This document shows, piece after piece, positions 9,496 to 20,100 of a stretch of DNA of 64,000 nucleotides. The translations under genes were made by a program, and so were the position numbers. Position 1 is the first letter of the stretch; each line of letters starts with the position of its first letter. Source of the DNA: Tenacibaculum pacificus (lineage in GTDB: Bacteria; Bacteroidota; Bacteroidia; Flavobacteriales; Flavobacteriaceae); assembly GCF_027941775.1 (NCBI RefSeq), contig NZ_CP115917.1, forward strand, positions 1 through 64,000. The letters are read 5' to 3'. The notes under the pieces are model-generated. The model made no database searches, was not told where the DNA came from, and saw only the letters and a program-made list of their open reading frames with translations.

Positions 9496-12400
9496 TTATT
9501 TGTTGCTTTTAGGAAGGCTAAAATACTCTTGAACCTTCTTTTTATAATCAGGTTGCAAAGGTAATGATTGTCTATTTAATATTTCTGTTTGGTTATAAAA
9601 CAACTTTTTAAACTTTAATTCTTTAGCACTTTTGTTGTCAAACTCTTTTAAATTAGCATCAGATTTTCGTTGTTTGTCTTTATTTTGTTCAAAAGTAGCT
9701 TTATCTAATTTCAGTAATTGATAATTTAATTGTTGCATTCTGTTAATGCTTTGTTGGGTAAAACCTTTTTCTAAAATGTCGTTTTCTAATTGTTCCATTT
9801 TTTTTACCGCTTTTTTAGCATTTCCGTTTCCACCTTTTCCTTGTTTTAAAGCTTCTTCTAATTGCTGTCTTAATTGCGATTGTTCTTTATAAATTTGATA
9901 CAATTCTCCATTTAATTTTTCACTTTGTCCTTCGCCTTCACCATTTTTTTGACCTTTCTTTTTACCTCCTTTACCATCTTTAGGTTTCCCGCCTTTTTTC
10001 TTTTTCATTCCATCTTGCATCTTTTTCATTAATTCACCTTGTTTTTTAATGATGTCGGGCAAGCTAAAAGATTTCCCTTTTCCCTTTCCTTTTCCGCTAC
10101 CAGGTTTCGGGTTTTTCATGGTGTCAAGCGTACTACTTAACATATCGGCTAAGGCATTTGCGGCGGTCATTATATATCGCTGATTTGAAATTCCATTTTG
10201 AAATTTATTATCGGCAAAATTTTCTAAAGATTCATCTAAATTATAATGAGCCAAAGAAAGTTGATCTTGAATTTTTGAAGATATTTTAGGATTTTTCATT
10301 GATAAAACAAATAAACTATCATCAATATGTTCAAAATAAGTTTTAAGTTGAAATTGTTTTTGCAAGTTTTTTCCAAAGTTCGGATGCGAAGAATTACTTT
10401 CCGAAAATACATTCATTAAATCTTCTTGATCAAAAGAAAAAGTAATTAAATTTTCTAAAACCTGACGCAAACCTTCCATGTTTTCTTCTTCAGATTCTGC
10501 GCTCATTTGTTGCATTGATTTTTGCATTTTCTGAGCCATCTCTTCCATTTTTTCGGAAGCTTTTTTCTGATTTTTTTTCGATTCAGGTTCGTTTTTCTTT
10601 TCTAAATTTTCTTTTGCTTTGTTTAATTCTTCTTGCGTTTTTTTCGCTAAATCTTCCATTTTTGGAATTTCCATTGGAGATTTTAAATTTTTATTATCTT
10701 TTTTAAGTTCGTTTAGCTCTTTTTTAACTTGCTGAAAATCTTTGTTTATTTTTTGTTGTTCTTCTTTTATTTTTTCAATATTATTTTTTTCGGAAGCTTT
10801 TTTATTAGCTTCTTTAGATGTTTCTTTTTTACTTAAATCTTTTTGTTTTTTTGATAAATCTTTTAAGTTATCAGCTATTTTTTGCATTTTTTGTTCCATA
10901 TAAAAACGCTTGGTCATTTCTAAAATACGCTCTAAACTTTTTTCTTGTTGTTTGTTTTGTTCGGCTAATTCTTTAGTTTTTTTAAGTAAATCTTCTCTAT
11001 TTAATTTTTCAGCTAACTTTTCAAGTTCGTCTAGTAATTTTTGTTGTTTATCTAATTTTTTAAGCTCTTCAATTCGTTTTTTTAAGTCTTCTTTCTTTTC
11101 TTGTAAGGCTTCATTTTTCTCTTTTTTCTCCGAAAAATTTTCTTTTAAATTATCAGTTTGTCGTTGCATCATTTTTTTATATTGATTTTGACGCTTAATT
11201 AAACTTTCAATTTTTTTCTGATTATTCCAGTTTACATTTTTCTTATTTTGAAGCTCAAATTGAATTTTTTCTAATGATTTTTTATCTTCTTTTTGCTTAC
11301 TTAAAGACTTTTCTAAATTTTCAATATGATTACGTTGTTCTTGTAAAAGTTCCGTTTCAATTTGATTTTTTGTTTTTTGTTGATACGAAAATTTCTGACT
11401 TTTAGTCTTTTTACTACCGTTGATAATATCGTTATCAAACACTTGAAAATACATTTCGTAGTTAATTCCTTTTTGTAAATTCAAGTTATCAGGAAATTCA
11501 AAAAAGAACGTTTGCAAGGTGTTTTTAGTAAGTTCTATTCTTTTAATTTTTTGATTTTGTTGACTATTATTTTTATCATAATAAACTAATTCTAATTTTT
11601 TGAAACCATAATCATCAGCAATTTGTCCTACAAACTGTGCATTTCCTCGTGATATGCTATCAATATTAGATTTTACATTAATTGTCGGATGTTCATCTTT
11701 AATAACTCCAATCGAAAATTGTAATTTTTCGTAATCTTTTAAATTTTTATTGGTCGTTGTAATTTGATAATTGAGTGCTTTTTTTACTTGTTTTTTAAAT
11801 TGAAATTTATTTTTTTTATCCTTTAAAAAAGGAAATCGTTTGTTATTTGAAAGTAAATGAACACTATCAGTTTCAGAAGTTTTAACTGCCCATTTTACAA
11901 TTGTTCCTTGGGGAATAATTATATTTCCTGTGTTTTTAATGATTTCATTTTTCTTTTTGATATAGTTCGGATACGTTAAATGCAATGAAATATTTTGAAT
12001 CGAAGGCGTATTTATTACCGCTATTTTAAAAATATCCGAAGTAATGCCATTTGCACTTGCATAAAAATCAACAGGCTTTTGTACTTGTGTAAAAGTGTAA
12101 GAAAACAAACCATTTCCTTCATTTTTGAAGAAATATTGTTGTTTATTAAAATGAATTTTTACTTCTTCAGGAACAGTTTTTCCTGTTATTTGTACGTACA
12201 CAGTAATGTCTTTACCTTTAATAACAGTTAAATTTTTTGAGGTGATATTAAAGTAAAAAGGTACAGGAGCTTTATAAGCTACCGAATGATTTACAACTCG
12301 ATTAAAACTTTCAGATAATTGCTTAGAAGTACCTGTTAAAAAAAATAATCCCCAAATAATTAGCGGAATTAATGCATATTTTAAATAGCGAATATTACTT

Positions 12401-12840
12401 TTAAAATCGATTGCTTTGTTAAAAGTAATTGGTTGTATTTCTTCTGATTTTTGATTAATACTAGCTATTAATAAATCAGATTTAGTGTTATTTTGTTTTA
12501 ATTGAAGCAGATTTAAAAGTTTATCTTGTACTTCAGGAAAATGATTTCCGATTATTTTTGATGCTTCTTCAAAAGAAATTCCTTGTTTTAATCCTATAAT
12601 TTTAAATATCGGAAAACAGATAAAACGTATCAATAAAAATAATTGTACAATTATAAATAACCAAAATAATAAAGTTCTGGCATTGGGTTTAAGCCATAAA
12701 AAATGCTCTATAAATAAAGTAAATAAAAGGTATATTAAACCTAATGAGATAAATAAAATGCTTCCTTTTATTAATTCGCTTGTATAGTATTTTTTACTAA
12801 ACAGCTGTAATTTTTGTTCTATTTTGCTAAAATTCTCCAT
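9496..12840 (-). CDS. DUF4175 family large membrane-anchored coiled-coil protein
   Basis: This 1114-residue protein has three membrane segments in the first 170 residues (SILFISLGLIYLLFTLFIE, TLLFWLFIIVQLFLLIRFIC, LIPLIIWGLFFLTG). An extracytoplasmic beta-rich region follows (about 200-480). A very long Lys/Glu/Gln-rich coiled coil (about 490-770) comes next, then a helical domain. A Gly/Lys-rich linker (about 905-960) precedes the final helices. This layout and the position before ybeY-mnmG match the DUF4175 family of Bacteroidetes, whose function is unknown; some members are labelled ATPase, but no Walker motif is visible here. The long coiled coil suggests a scaffold spanning the periplasm. 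It is the first gene of the DUF4175-ybeY-mnmG unit. Confidence 0.75.
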   Translation of the reverse strand: MENFSKIEQKLQLFSKKYYTSELIKGSILFISLGLIYLLFTLFIEHFLWLKPNARTLLFWLFIIVQLFLLIRFICFPIFKIIGLKQGISFEEASKIIGNHFPEVQDKLLNLLQLKQNNTKSDLLIASINQKSEEIQPITFNKAIDFKSNIRYLKYALIPLIIWGLFFLTGTSKQLSESFNRVVNHSVAYKAPVPFYFNITSKNLTVIKGKDITVYVQITGKTVPEEVKIHFNKQQYFFKNEGNGLFSYTFTQVQKPVDFYASANGITSDIFKIAVINTPSIQNISLHLTYPNYIKKKNEIIKNTGNIIIPQGTIVKWAVKTSETDSVHLLSNNKRFPFLKDKKNKFQFKKQVKKALNYQITTTNKNLKDYEKLQFSIGVIKDEHPTINVKSNIDSISRGNAQFVGQIADDYGFKKLELVYYDKNNSQQNQKIKRIELTKNTLQTFFFEFPDNLNLQKGINYEMYFQVFDNDIINGSKKTKSQKFSYQQKTKNQIETELLQEQRNHIENLEKSLSKQKEDKKSLEKIQFELQNKKNVNWNNQKKIESLIKRQNQYKKMMQRQTDNLKENFSEKKEKNEALQEKKEDLKKRIEELKKLDKQQKLLDELEKLAEKLNREDLLKKTKELAEQNKQQEKSLERILEMTKRFYMEQKMQKIADNLKDLSKKQKDLSKKETSKEANKKASEKNNIEKIKEEQQKINKDFQQVKKELNELKKDNKNLKSPMEIPKMEDLAKKTQEELNKAKENLEKKNEPESKKNQKKASEKMEEMAQKMQKSMQQMSAESEEENMEGLRQVLENLITFSFDQEDLMNVFSESNSSHPNFGKNLQKQFQLKTYFEHIDDSLFVLSMKNPKISSKIQDQLSLAHYNLDESLENFADNKFQNGISNQRYIMTAANALADMLSSTLDTMKNPKPGSGKGKGKGKSFSLPDIIKKQGELMKKMQDGMKKKKGGKPKDGKGGKKKGQKNGEGEGQSEKLNGELYQIYKEQSQLRQQLEEALKQGKGGNGNAKKAVKKMEQLENDILEKGFTQQSINRMQQLNYQLLKLDKATFEQNKDKQRKSDANLKEFDNKSAKELKFKKLFYNQTEILNRQSLPLQPDYKKKVQEYFSLPKSNK

Positions 12841-12973
12841 ATCAGTTTATAAAAGTACTATTTTTAAAAGGAAAATTTACTTAAATATTCTTGTAAAATT
12901 TTTTAGTTCTTGACTATAAAATAATCAAACAATCTTTTATTTTATTCTCTTTCTTATTCTGTTAACATAAAAC

Positions 12974-12981
12974 TATATTTG
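12974..12981 (+). promoter_or_regulatory. Promoter -7 element for gltX
   Basis: TATATTTG is an exact TAnnTTTG match 20 nt upstream of the gltX ATG. No good -33 TTTG is visible at the usual distance. Confidence 0.5.
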
Positions 12982-13001
12982 TAGCTTCAAATCAACATAA
13001 A

Positions 13002-14519
13002 ATGACTGATAACGTAAGAGTACGCTTTGCTCCTAGCCCAACAGGACCTTTACATATTGGTGGTGTAAGAACTGCTTTATTTAACTATTTATTCGCTAAA
13101 AAATATAACGGAACTTTTGTGTTACGTATTGAAGATACTGACCAAACTCGTTATGTTAAAAATGCCGAACAATATATAGTTGATGCTTTAAAATGGTGTA
13201 ATATTCCTTTTGATGAAGGACCAAATAATAATGAAAAATTTGGACCTTATCGTCAGTCAGAACGTAAAGAATTATATAAAGAATATGCCAATATTTTATT
13301 AGAAAAAGGATGGGCATATTATGCTTTTGATACTGCTGAAGAGTTAGATGCTCATCGTAAAAATCATGAAGAAAACGGAAAAACGTTTACTTATAATTGG
13401 CATAATCGTCAAAAATTAAACAGTTCATTAGCACTTTCATCAGAAGAAGTTGAAGCTAAATTAAAGGCTGGAGATAAATACGTTGTTCGTTTTAAAACGC
13501 CACAAGATGAAATCTTAATACTTGAGGATGAAATCCGTGGAAAAATTAAAATTGACACCAATGTTTTAGATGATAAGGTATTATTTAAATCGGACGGAAT
13601 GCCAACTTATCATTTAGCAAATATTGTTGATGACCATTTAATGGAAATTTCGCACGTTATTCGTGGTGAAGAATGGTTACCATCAATGGCATTACATATT
13701 TTATTATATCGTGCTTTTGATTGGAAAGCGCCAAAATTTGCACATTTACCGTTAATCTTAAAACCTGTAGGAAAAGGAAAATTAAGTAAACGTGATGGTG
13801 ATAAATTAGGATTTCCTGTATTTCCATTAGAGTATACCAATGAACAAACTGGTGATATTTCAAGAGGATATAAAGAAGATGGTTATTTTAACGATGCTTT
13901 TATAAATATGTTAGCTTTATTAGGATGGAATCCTGGTACGGAGCAAGAAATTTTTTCATTAGAAGAATTAGTTGAAGCTTTTGATTTAAGTAGAGTTAGT
14001 AAATCAGGAGCTAAATTTAGCCCAGACAAAACAAAGTGGTTTAATCAGCAATATTTACAGACAAAATCAAATGAAGAATTAACCGCTTTATATATTCCTA
14101 TTCTTGAAGAAAAAGGAATTACTGCAGATGAAAATTTCACTCAAAAAATAGTGTCATTAATAAAAGAACGTGCTACGTTTGTTGCTGATTTTTGGGAATT
14201 ATCAAGTTTTTTCTTTCAAAACCCATCAGAATATGATGAAAAAGCAGCTAAAAAACAATGGAAAGAAACTACTGGCGAATTAATGCAAGGGTTAATTACG
14301 ATAATTTCTAACATTGAAGATTTTACAATAGAAAATGCTCAAACCGAAATTAAAGGATGGATAACATCAAAAGAAATTGGTTTTGGAAAAGTAATGCAAC
14401 CGCTTCGTTTAAGTTTAGTAGGTAAATTAGCAGGTCCTGATTTATTTGATATTATGACAATGATAGGTAAAGAAAATACTTTACAGCGAATTAAAAATGC
14501 AGTAGAAAAATTGTCTTAA
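13002..14519 (+). CDS. gltX: Glutamate--tRNA ligase
   Basis: This 505-residue class I aminoacyl-tRNA synthetase shows the HIGH-type motif (FAPSPTGPLHIGG, HIGG at residues 18-21) and the KMSKS-type motif KLSKR at 260-264. Between them lies the GluRS segment GMPTYHLANIVDDHLM and HVIRGEEWLPS. The C-terminal third is the helical anticodon-binding domain. The enzyme charges tRNA-Glu in the cytoplasm. Bacteroidetes normally have a separate GlnRS, and nothing here suggests a non-discriminating role. The gene is monocistronic, with its own promoter and a strong terminator. Confidence 0.97.
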   Translation: MTDNVRVRFAPSPTGPLHIGGVRTALFNYLFAKKYNGTFVLRIEDTDQTRYVKNAEQYIVDALKWCNIPFDEGPNNNEKFGPYRQSERKELYKEYANILLEKGWAYYAFDTAEELDAHRKNHEENGKTFTYNWHNRQKLNSSLALSSEEVEAKLKAGDKYVVRFKTPQDEILILEDEIRGKIKIDTNVLDDKVLFKSDGMPTYHLANIVDDHLMEISHVIRGEEWLPSMALHILLYRAFDWKAPKFAHLPLILKPVGKGKLSKRDGDKLGFPVFPLEYTNEQTGDISRGYKEDGYFNDAFINMLALLGWNPGTEQEIFSLEELVEAFDLSRVSKSGAKFSPDKTKWFNQQYLQTKSNEELTALYIPILEEKGITADENFTQKIVSLIKERATFVADFWELSSFFFQNPSEYDEKAAKKQWKETTGELMQGLITIISNIEDFTIENAQTEIKGWITSKEIGFGKVMQPLRLSLVGKLAGPDLFDIMTMIGKENTLQRIKNAVEKLS

Positions 14520-14548
14520 AAAAGACATTGAAATAATAATATAAAAAA

Positions 14549-14577
14549 ATGCCACTTTATAACAAAGTGGCATTTTT
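14549..14577. terminator. Bidirectional intrinsic terminator after gltX
   Basis: The stem AATGCCACTTT / AAAGTGGCATT with loop ATAAC is preceded by an A run and followed by a T run. It lies between the convergent gltX and outer-membrane protein genes. Confidence 0.85.
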
Positions 14578-14596
14578 TTATATTTAGAAAATCTTT

Positions 14597-15187
14597 TTAA
14601 TATTTATTGTAATAACAGTCAGGTCTTGATTTTGAACCATTACGAGTATTACTACCATTCGATTTTAGTTTAAATACTAAAGATAGAGTAGCTTGAATAT
14701 GAGAATGCATACTTTCAAAGCTATCTGCCGAATATTTATAATAAACTTGTGGGTTAAGCCCAATTGTATTGGTAAACCAATAAATTCCACCAGTACCAAT
14801 GTTTAAAGTAGGTGTTGATCTTAACTCAGAATCAACGACACTTCCTCCTACAAAAATATACGGGCTAAATTTATTTAAGATAGCATTAAAATTATAACGT
14901 AACGAAGCATCTATAGAAAAATAATTAACAGAATTTTCCATAATACCAATATTATCAATAACACTTAAAGACATTGCACTATTAACTGATAAATGCTTAC
15001 TAACAGGTACTGTTAAACTAAGTACAGGTACTTGAAACATATTGGTATCACCAATAACATCACCATCACTTTCACTAAACTTTGTAATTCCTATACCAGC
15101 ACCTATTTGCCATGAATCATTTAAATTTTGTGAACATAAATTGATTGAAAAACAAAAAAGTGTAATAAGTAAAATTCTATTTATCAT
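14597..15187 (-). CDS. Outer-membrane beta-barrel protein
   Basis: This 196-residue protein has a signal peptide (ILLITLFCFSINLCSQ, cleavage near residue 19). Alternating hydrophobic/polar strands of the small-barrel type follow (WQIGAGIGITKF, ASLRYNFNAIL, PYIFVGGSVV, IQATLSLVFKLK). It resembles the eight-stranded outer-membrane protein class of Bacteroidetes; no specific function can be given. The final Asn/Arg/Ser-rich tail after the last strand is unusual for a barrel. Seven cytosines (minus strand, 15200-15194) lie 6 nt before the start codon, a feature shared with other exported-protein genes in this window. Confidence 0.65.
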   Translation of the reverse strand: MINRILLITLFCFSINLCSQNLNDSWQIGAGIGITKFSESDGDVIGDTNMFQVPVLSLTVPVSKHLSVNSAMSLSVIDNIGIMENSVNYFSIDASLRYNFNAILNKFSPYIFVGGSVVDSELRSTPTLNIGTGGIYWFTNTIGLNPQVYYKYSADSFESMHSHIQATLSLVFKLKSNGSNTRNGSKSRPDCYYNKY

Positions 15188-15238
15188 TAAAAAGGGGGGG
15201 TATAATTATATTATTAATTAATATTTAATGAAATAAGA

Positions 15239-15673
15239 TTAAATCGCATTTACTTTTTTGATAGCTGCAGTAAAATCATCTAAATCATTATCATTATTTA
15301 CTAAATGGATTGCTTCATTACAAACTTTTTCAACATTATCTGTAGGAAACTGTAAAGCAACAGCAATTTTTTGCATAAGCGATACTTCTTTCTGATCTAT
15401 TTGTCCGTCTGCAAAAACCATTTTAGTTAAACGATATAAACGCTCAATACGCTCATCATAACTTGCAGGAGGATTTACAGGGTATTTTTCAGGATTTTTT
15501 AAAACATTAGTATATTCTGTTTCATCAATGTTTAATCTACTAGCTGTTCTATCTAATAACTTTTGTTCTCCTTCTGAAATAATTCCATCAGTTTTTGCAA
15601 TTTTTACAACACTTGCAAAGTGTCCTAGTTCTTGTTTGTGTTTTCCAGTAGAATATAAATCTGATATTGACAT
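15239..15673 (-). CDS. TerB-like protein
   Basis: This 144-residue all-helical protein contains two TerB-type acidic turns, AKTDGIISEGEQKLLDR near residue 28 and MVFADGQIDQKEVSLMQK near residue 93. In TerB-family proteins these sit in a paired helical repeat that binds metal ions. TerB domains occur in tellurite-resistance clusters and also alone. No other ter gene is nearby, so a tellurite role should not be assumed. It lies 51 nt upstream of the outer-membrane protein gene on the same strand and could be co-transcribed with it. Confidence 0.75.
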   Translation of the reverse strand: MSISDLYSTGKHKQELGHFASVVKIAKTDGIISEGEQKLLDRTASRLNIDETEYTNVLKNPEKYPVNPPASYDERIERLYRLTKMVFADGQIDQKEVSLMQKIAVALQFPTDNVEKVCNEAIHLVNNDNDLDDFTAAIKKVNAI

Positions 15674-15905
15674 TTTTTTATAATTTAATAATTAAAATTA
15701 GTTGTTTATTATTCAATGTGCAAAGATGAAAAAAAGACATGAATAACCTTTTATGAAAGTTAAGAAATATAGTAATAATTTACTATTATTTTTTCAATGA
15801 AATTTTTGTCAAAATTAATAAATATTATTGATTAAAAAAGATATTGATATAACGTATTTTTACCTATTTACAAGATAAAAAATATAGTAGTTAAACACTA
15901 ATAAA

Positions 15906-17108
15906 ATGAAAATACTTCACACTGCCGATTGGCATTTAGGACATCGATTACACGAACAATCGCAACTAGCAGAACAAACTTTATTTTTAAATTGGATAGA
16001 AAATTATATCATCAATGAAAAAATAGATTTGCTTTTAATTTCAGGTGATATTTTTGATAACGGTTCGCCGTCTAATCAAAGTTTAGCGATGTATTATAAT
16101 TTTTTGATAAAACTAAAATTTACCACTTGTAGCCAAATTATTATTACAGGAGGAAATCACGATTCGCCAGGAACTTTAAACGCTCCCAAAGAATTATTAA
16201 ATGCTTTATCAATAAAAGTAGTTGGTAAAGCCACCGAAAATATAGCCGATGAAGTTTTTGAAATTGATATAAATGATGAAAAAATTATCATAGCGGCTGT
16301 TCCTTATTTGCGTGATGGCGATATTAGGCGTGCCGTAGCTGGTGAATCTTTTGATGATTTAACCGATAAATATAAAAGAGCTTTAATTAATCATTATGAA
16401 TCGGCAGCAAATCAATCTGAAAAAATAAATACCAGTAATGCGCCCGTTATTGCTATGGGACATTTATTTGCTACGGGCGGTTCGGTTTCTGATAGCGAAC
16501 AAAATATTTATGTAGGAACTTTAGGGCATATCGGAGCTCAAGATTTTCCAATTTATTTTGATTATGTGGCTTTAGGACATTTACACAGACCACAAATAGT
16601 TGGAGAAAATGATAAAATTAGATATTCAGGTTCTCCAAATATTTTAAGTTTCAGTGAAATTAATTATGATAAAAAAATCATTGTTTTAGAAGTATCAGCA
16701 AATAAAATTACGAATATTGAAGATGTTATAATTCCTAATTTTAGAGAATTTTACAAACTAAAAGGAAGTATGGAAGACTGTATTTCTAAATTTCCGAGTA
16801 TTATTTCGAATTCGTATCAATTAAAACCTTGGATAGAAATTGTTTTAGATGAAGATAATACAATACAAACCGATGAATTAAAAATAAGTGCTGAAACGTA
16901 TGATTTTGAAATATTAAAAATTACCTTAAAAAATCAACGAAAAATAAAAGGAATTGAAGAATTATTAGCAGATGCTACATCAATAAAAGAATTAGTTCCT
17001 ACCGAAGTTTTTAAATTAAAATGCGAAGAGATGGATTTTGATTTAGAAGAAAATCAGCAAGTTTGGGATGCTTTTAATGAAGTTTTACAAGCAGTTAAAA
17101 ATCAATAA
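15906..17108 (+). CDS. sbcD: Exonuclease SbcCD subunit D (Mre11-type nuclease)
   Basis: This 400-residue protein has the calcineurin-like phosphoesterase motifs in order: HTADWHLGHRLHEQSQ (D8, H10), LLLISGDIFDNGSPSN, the GNHDSP motif (TGGNHDSPGTL), MGHLFATGG and VALGHLHRPQ. The ligands for two Mn ions are all present. With SbcC it forms the Mre11-Rad50-like complex that cleaves DNA hairpins and blocked double-strand ends in the cytoplasm. It precedes sbcC by 22 nt in one operon. Length and start are typical. Confidence 0.96.
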   Translation: MKILHTADWHLGHRLHEQSQLAEQTLFLNWIENYIINEKIDLLLISGDIFDNGSPSNQSLAMYYNFLIKLKFTTCSQIIITGGNHDSPGTLNAPKELLNALSIKVVGKATENIADEVFEIDINDEKIIIAAVPYLRDGDIRRAVAGESFDDLTDKYKRALINHYESAANQSEKINTSNAPVIAMGHLFATGGSVSDSEQNIYVGTLGHIGAQDFPIYFDYVALGHLHRPQIVGENDKIRYSGSPNILSFSEINYDKKIIVLEVSANKITNIEDVIIPNFREFYKLKGSMEDCISKFPSIISNSYQLKPWIEIVLDEDNTIQTDELKISAETYDFEILKITLKNQRKIKGIEELLADATSIKELVPTEVFKLKCEEMDFDLEENQQVWDAFNEVLQAVKNQ

Positions 17109-17130
17109 AAATTAATATTCTTTATTTGTT

Positions 17131-20100
17131 ATGAAAATTTTAAAGATAGTATTACAAAATATAAATTCATTAAAATCAGAAACTCCAATTGTTATCGATT
17201 TTGAAAATCAGCAATTTAAAGACGTTGGTTTATATGCTATAACAGGAGTTACAGGAGCAGGAAAAACGACCATTTTAGATGCTATTACAATTGCTTTGTA
17301 TCATAATATTCCTCGTTTTAAAGGTACAAAAGGAACTTTAATTGATGTTGTTAGTCATGGTGCAAATGATGCTTTTAGTTGTGTTACCTTCGAAAATAAT
17401 AATTTTATTTATGAAGGATATTGGGGCATACGATTAGCAAATAAAGCAGGAGTTATTTTAAAAAATCCTATTGAAACAGTTAGTTTAAAAAACTTATCGA
17501 CTGAGAAAATAATAGCAACTCAAAAAAGAAAATATATTGAAGAAGTTGAAAACGTAACGCAATTAGATTACAATCAATTTTTACGTTCTGTAATGTTGGC
17601 ACAAGGTGAATTTGCATCTTTTTTATCAGCAAAAGGTCCTGAAAAAGGAAAATTATTAGAGCAAATTACAGGCGAACAAATCTATAAAAAAATTGGCGAA
17701 GAAATTTTAAATAGAAAATCATCCGAAGAAAAAAAATTAGCAATAATTAAAGCAAAAATTAATGCTGATGATATTTTATCTAAAGAAGAAAAAGAAGAGT
17801 TATCAGAAAAATCAGCAGTTTTAATAACCGATATTGCTAAAAATGAACAAGAAATAGCAAAAATTACAGCTGTTATTAATTGGTATATAAATTATCAAAA
17901 ATTACTTGATAAAGATGTAGTTCTTGAAAAAGAAACTGAAAAACTTTCTCTTTTTATTGATGATTATAAACAAGAATTAAGTTTATTATCTTTAGATGAA
18001 AAAGCATCTCCTTTTAAAGAATTGATTCAAAATTTTAAAAGAAATGAGAAAAATATTTTTGATAAAAAGAATGAAGCTGAAAAAATAGAAAAGGAATTAA
18101 AAGAGCTTATACCTAAAATTGAAATTTTAAAAAATCAAGTTAAAAACGAAACAACAGCTTTAGAAAATACAGATAAAGAATTTAAAATTTGGTTGCCGAA
18201 ATTTGATGAAATTACAAAATTAGATGCTCAATTAAGAAATGAAATTGATATTACTTTTCAATCATCTGAAAAATTAAATGAGTTAAAAGAAGAAATTACA
18301 AATTTTGAAACTAAAAAAAATAAGCTAAAATCTGATTTAGAAAAATTAAAAGTAAACATTAAAATTGATGAAAAAAATCTAACTGAAAATAAATTTTTAT
18401 TAGAAGTTAAAAATCATATTTCTAGTTGGAATTCAGATTTAATTACTTTAAAATCATATGAAAAAACTTTAAAAGAAAATGCTTTTTTTATTGATGGAAA
18501 AAATGAAGAAGTAAAAAAAACAAAGACATCTTTAAAAGAAAAAACTGATTTTTTATCTAAAGAAAATATCGAAATTGAAAAGCTTGAAAAAGAAATTTTA
18601 GATGTAAACTCGAAATTATCAAAAAATAATATTACTGATTTATTAGCAAATCAAAATATACTTTCATCATCAGAAAATAAATGGAAAGAATTTAAAAGTT
18701 TATCCGAAGAAATTCTGAAAAATGAGAAAGAAAAAATTGAAAAAACAACTCAAAAAACTACTTTTTCAACGGAATTAATCAATTGTAAATTAGAAATTGA
18801 AAAGTTTGAAAATAATATTTCAAAACAAGAAATATCAGTTAAAGATGCCGAGAAAATTCTGAATTTAGAAAAAAGTATTGCTAATTACGAGGCCGACCGT
18901 AAAAAATTAAAAAAAGGCGAACCTTGTGGTTTATGTGGTTCAGAAGAACATCCGTTTACAGAAAATTTGGAAGTTATTGGGATTTCAGAATCTGAAAAAA
19001 TACTTATCGAAAGAAAAAATATTTTAAGAAATTTAGAAAAATCAAAAGTAGCTTTAAAGATAAAAGAAACACAATTAAATACAAATATTGAAGCTCTACA
19101 AACTCAACTAAATTCAATTTTAGAGGTTGTAAAAACCTTAAAATTAAAAGCAACAAGTTTAAATATTGATTGTGATTTAACAAATATTTCTAAAATTGAT
19201 TTTGAATTAAATTCAATATCAGAAAAAATAAAAGTACTTACTCAAAATTTAAAAGTAGCACAAGAATTACAAATTGAGAAAGATAGTTTATCTAAAAAAA
19301 TTGAATTTAAGAAAAACGAAGTAAATACACTTAAAACAGAAGTTGCAACACTCACAGAAAAAAATAAAAATGCAACAGCAGAAATAACATCCAAAGGTAA
19401 AATAACGACTGAATTAACGATTACTTGCAATAAGTTAGAAAACACTTTAAAAACTAATTTAGCCCAATTTAAGTACGAATTACCAGCTATAAATCAGGCG
19501 GATTTGTTTATCGAAAATATTGAAAAATCTGTTACTCAATACTTAAAAATTCAACAAAATTTAGAGGCTTTAAAATCCGAAGAAAAAGTAAATAATCTTG
19601 ATTTAGAAAATACTAAAAAACAAGTAGAAAATTATACAAAAACGCAAAATGAGTTTCTTCAAAAAAAATCAGCATCTGAAAATAATACGAAGCTTTTAAA
19701 AGAACAACGAAATAGTATTTTACCATCTGAAATTACTGTGGAAAAAAAGCGTGAAAATTTACAATTAAGATGTAAAGAAGCTTCAAGAAAATTGGAAGAA
19801 AGTAAAAAAGATGTTCAAAAAATATTAGAAGAAAAATCGGTAAAAGAAGCGTTAAAAGTTAAAAATAATCAAGATTTAAAAGTTTTATCGGAAGAAATAG
19901 AAAACTTAAATGTTGAATTTAATAAGCAACTTAAAAATAGTGATTTTGAATCGAAAGAAGCGATTGAAAAGGCTTTGTTATCGAAAGAAGATATTTTAAA
20001 ATTTAGCGAGAATAAAGAGAAAATCAACAAAAAACAAGTTGAATTAAAAACACTAAAAGAAGAGAATATAAAAGCAAAAGAATCTTTAAATAACTTTAAG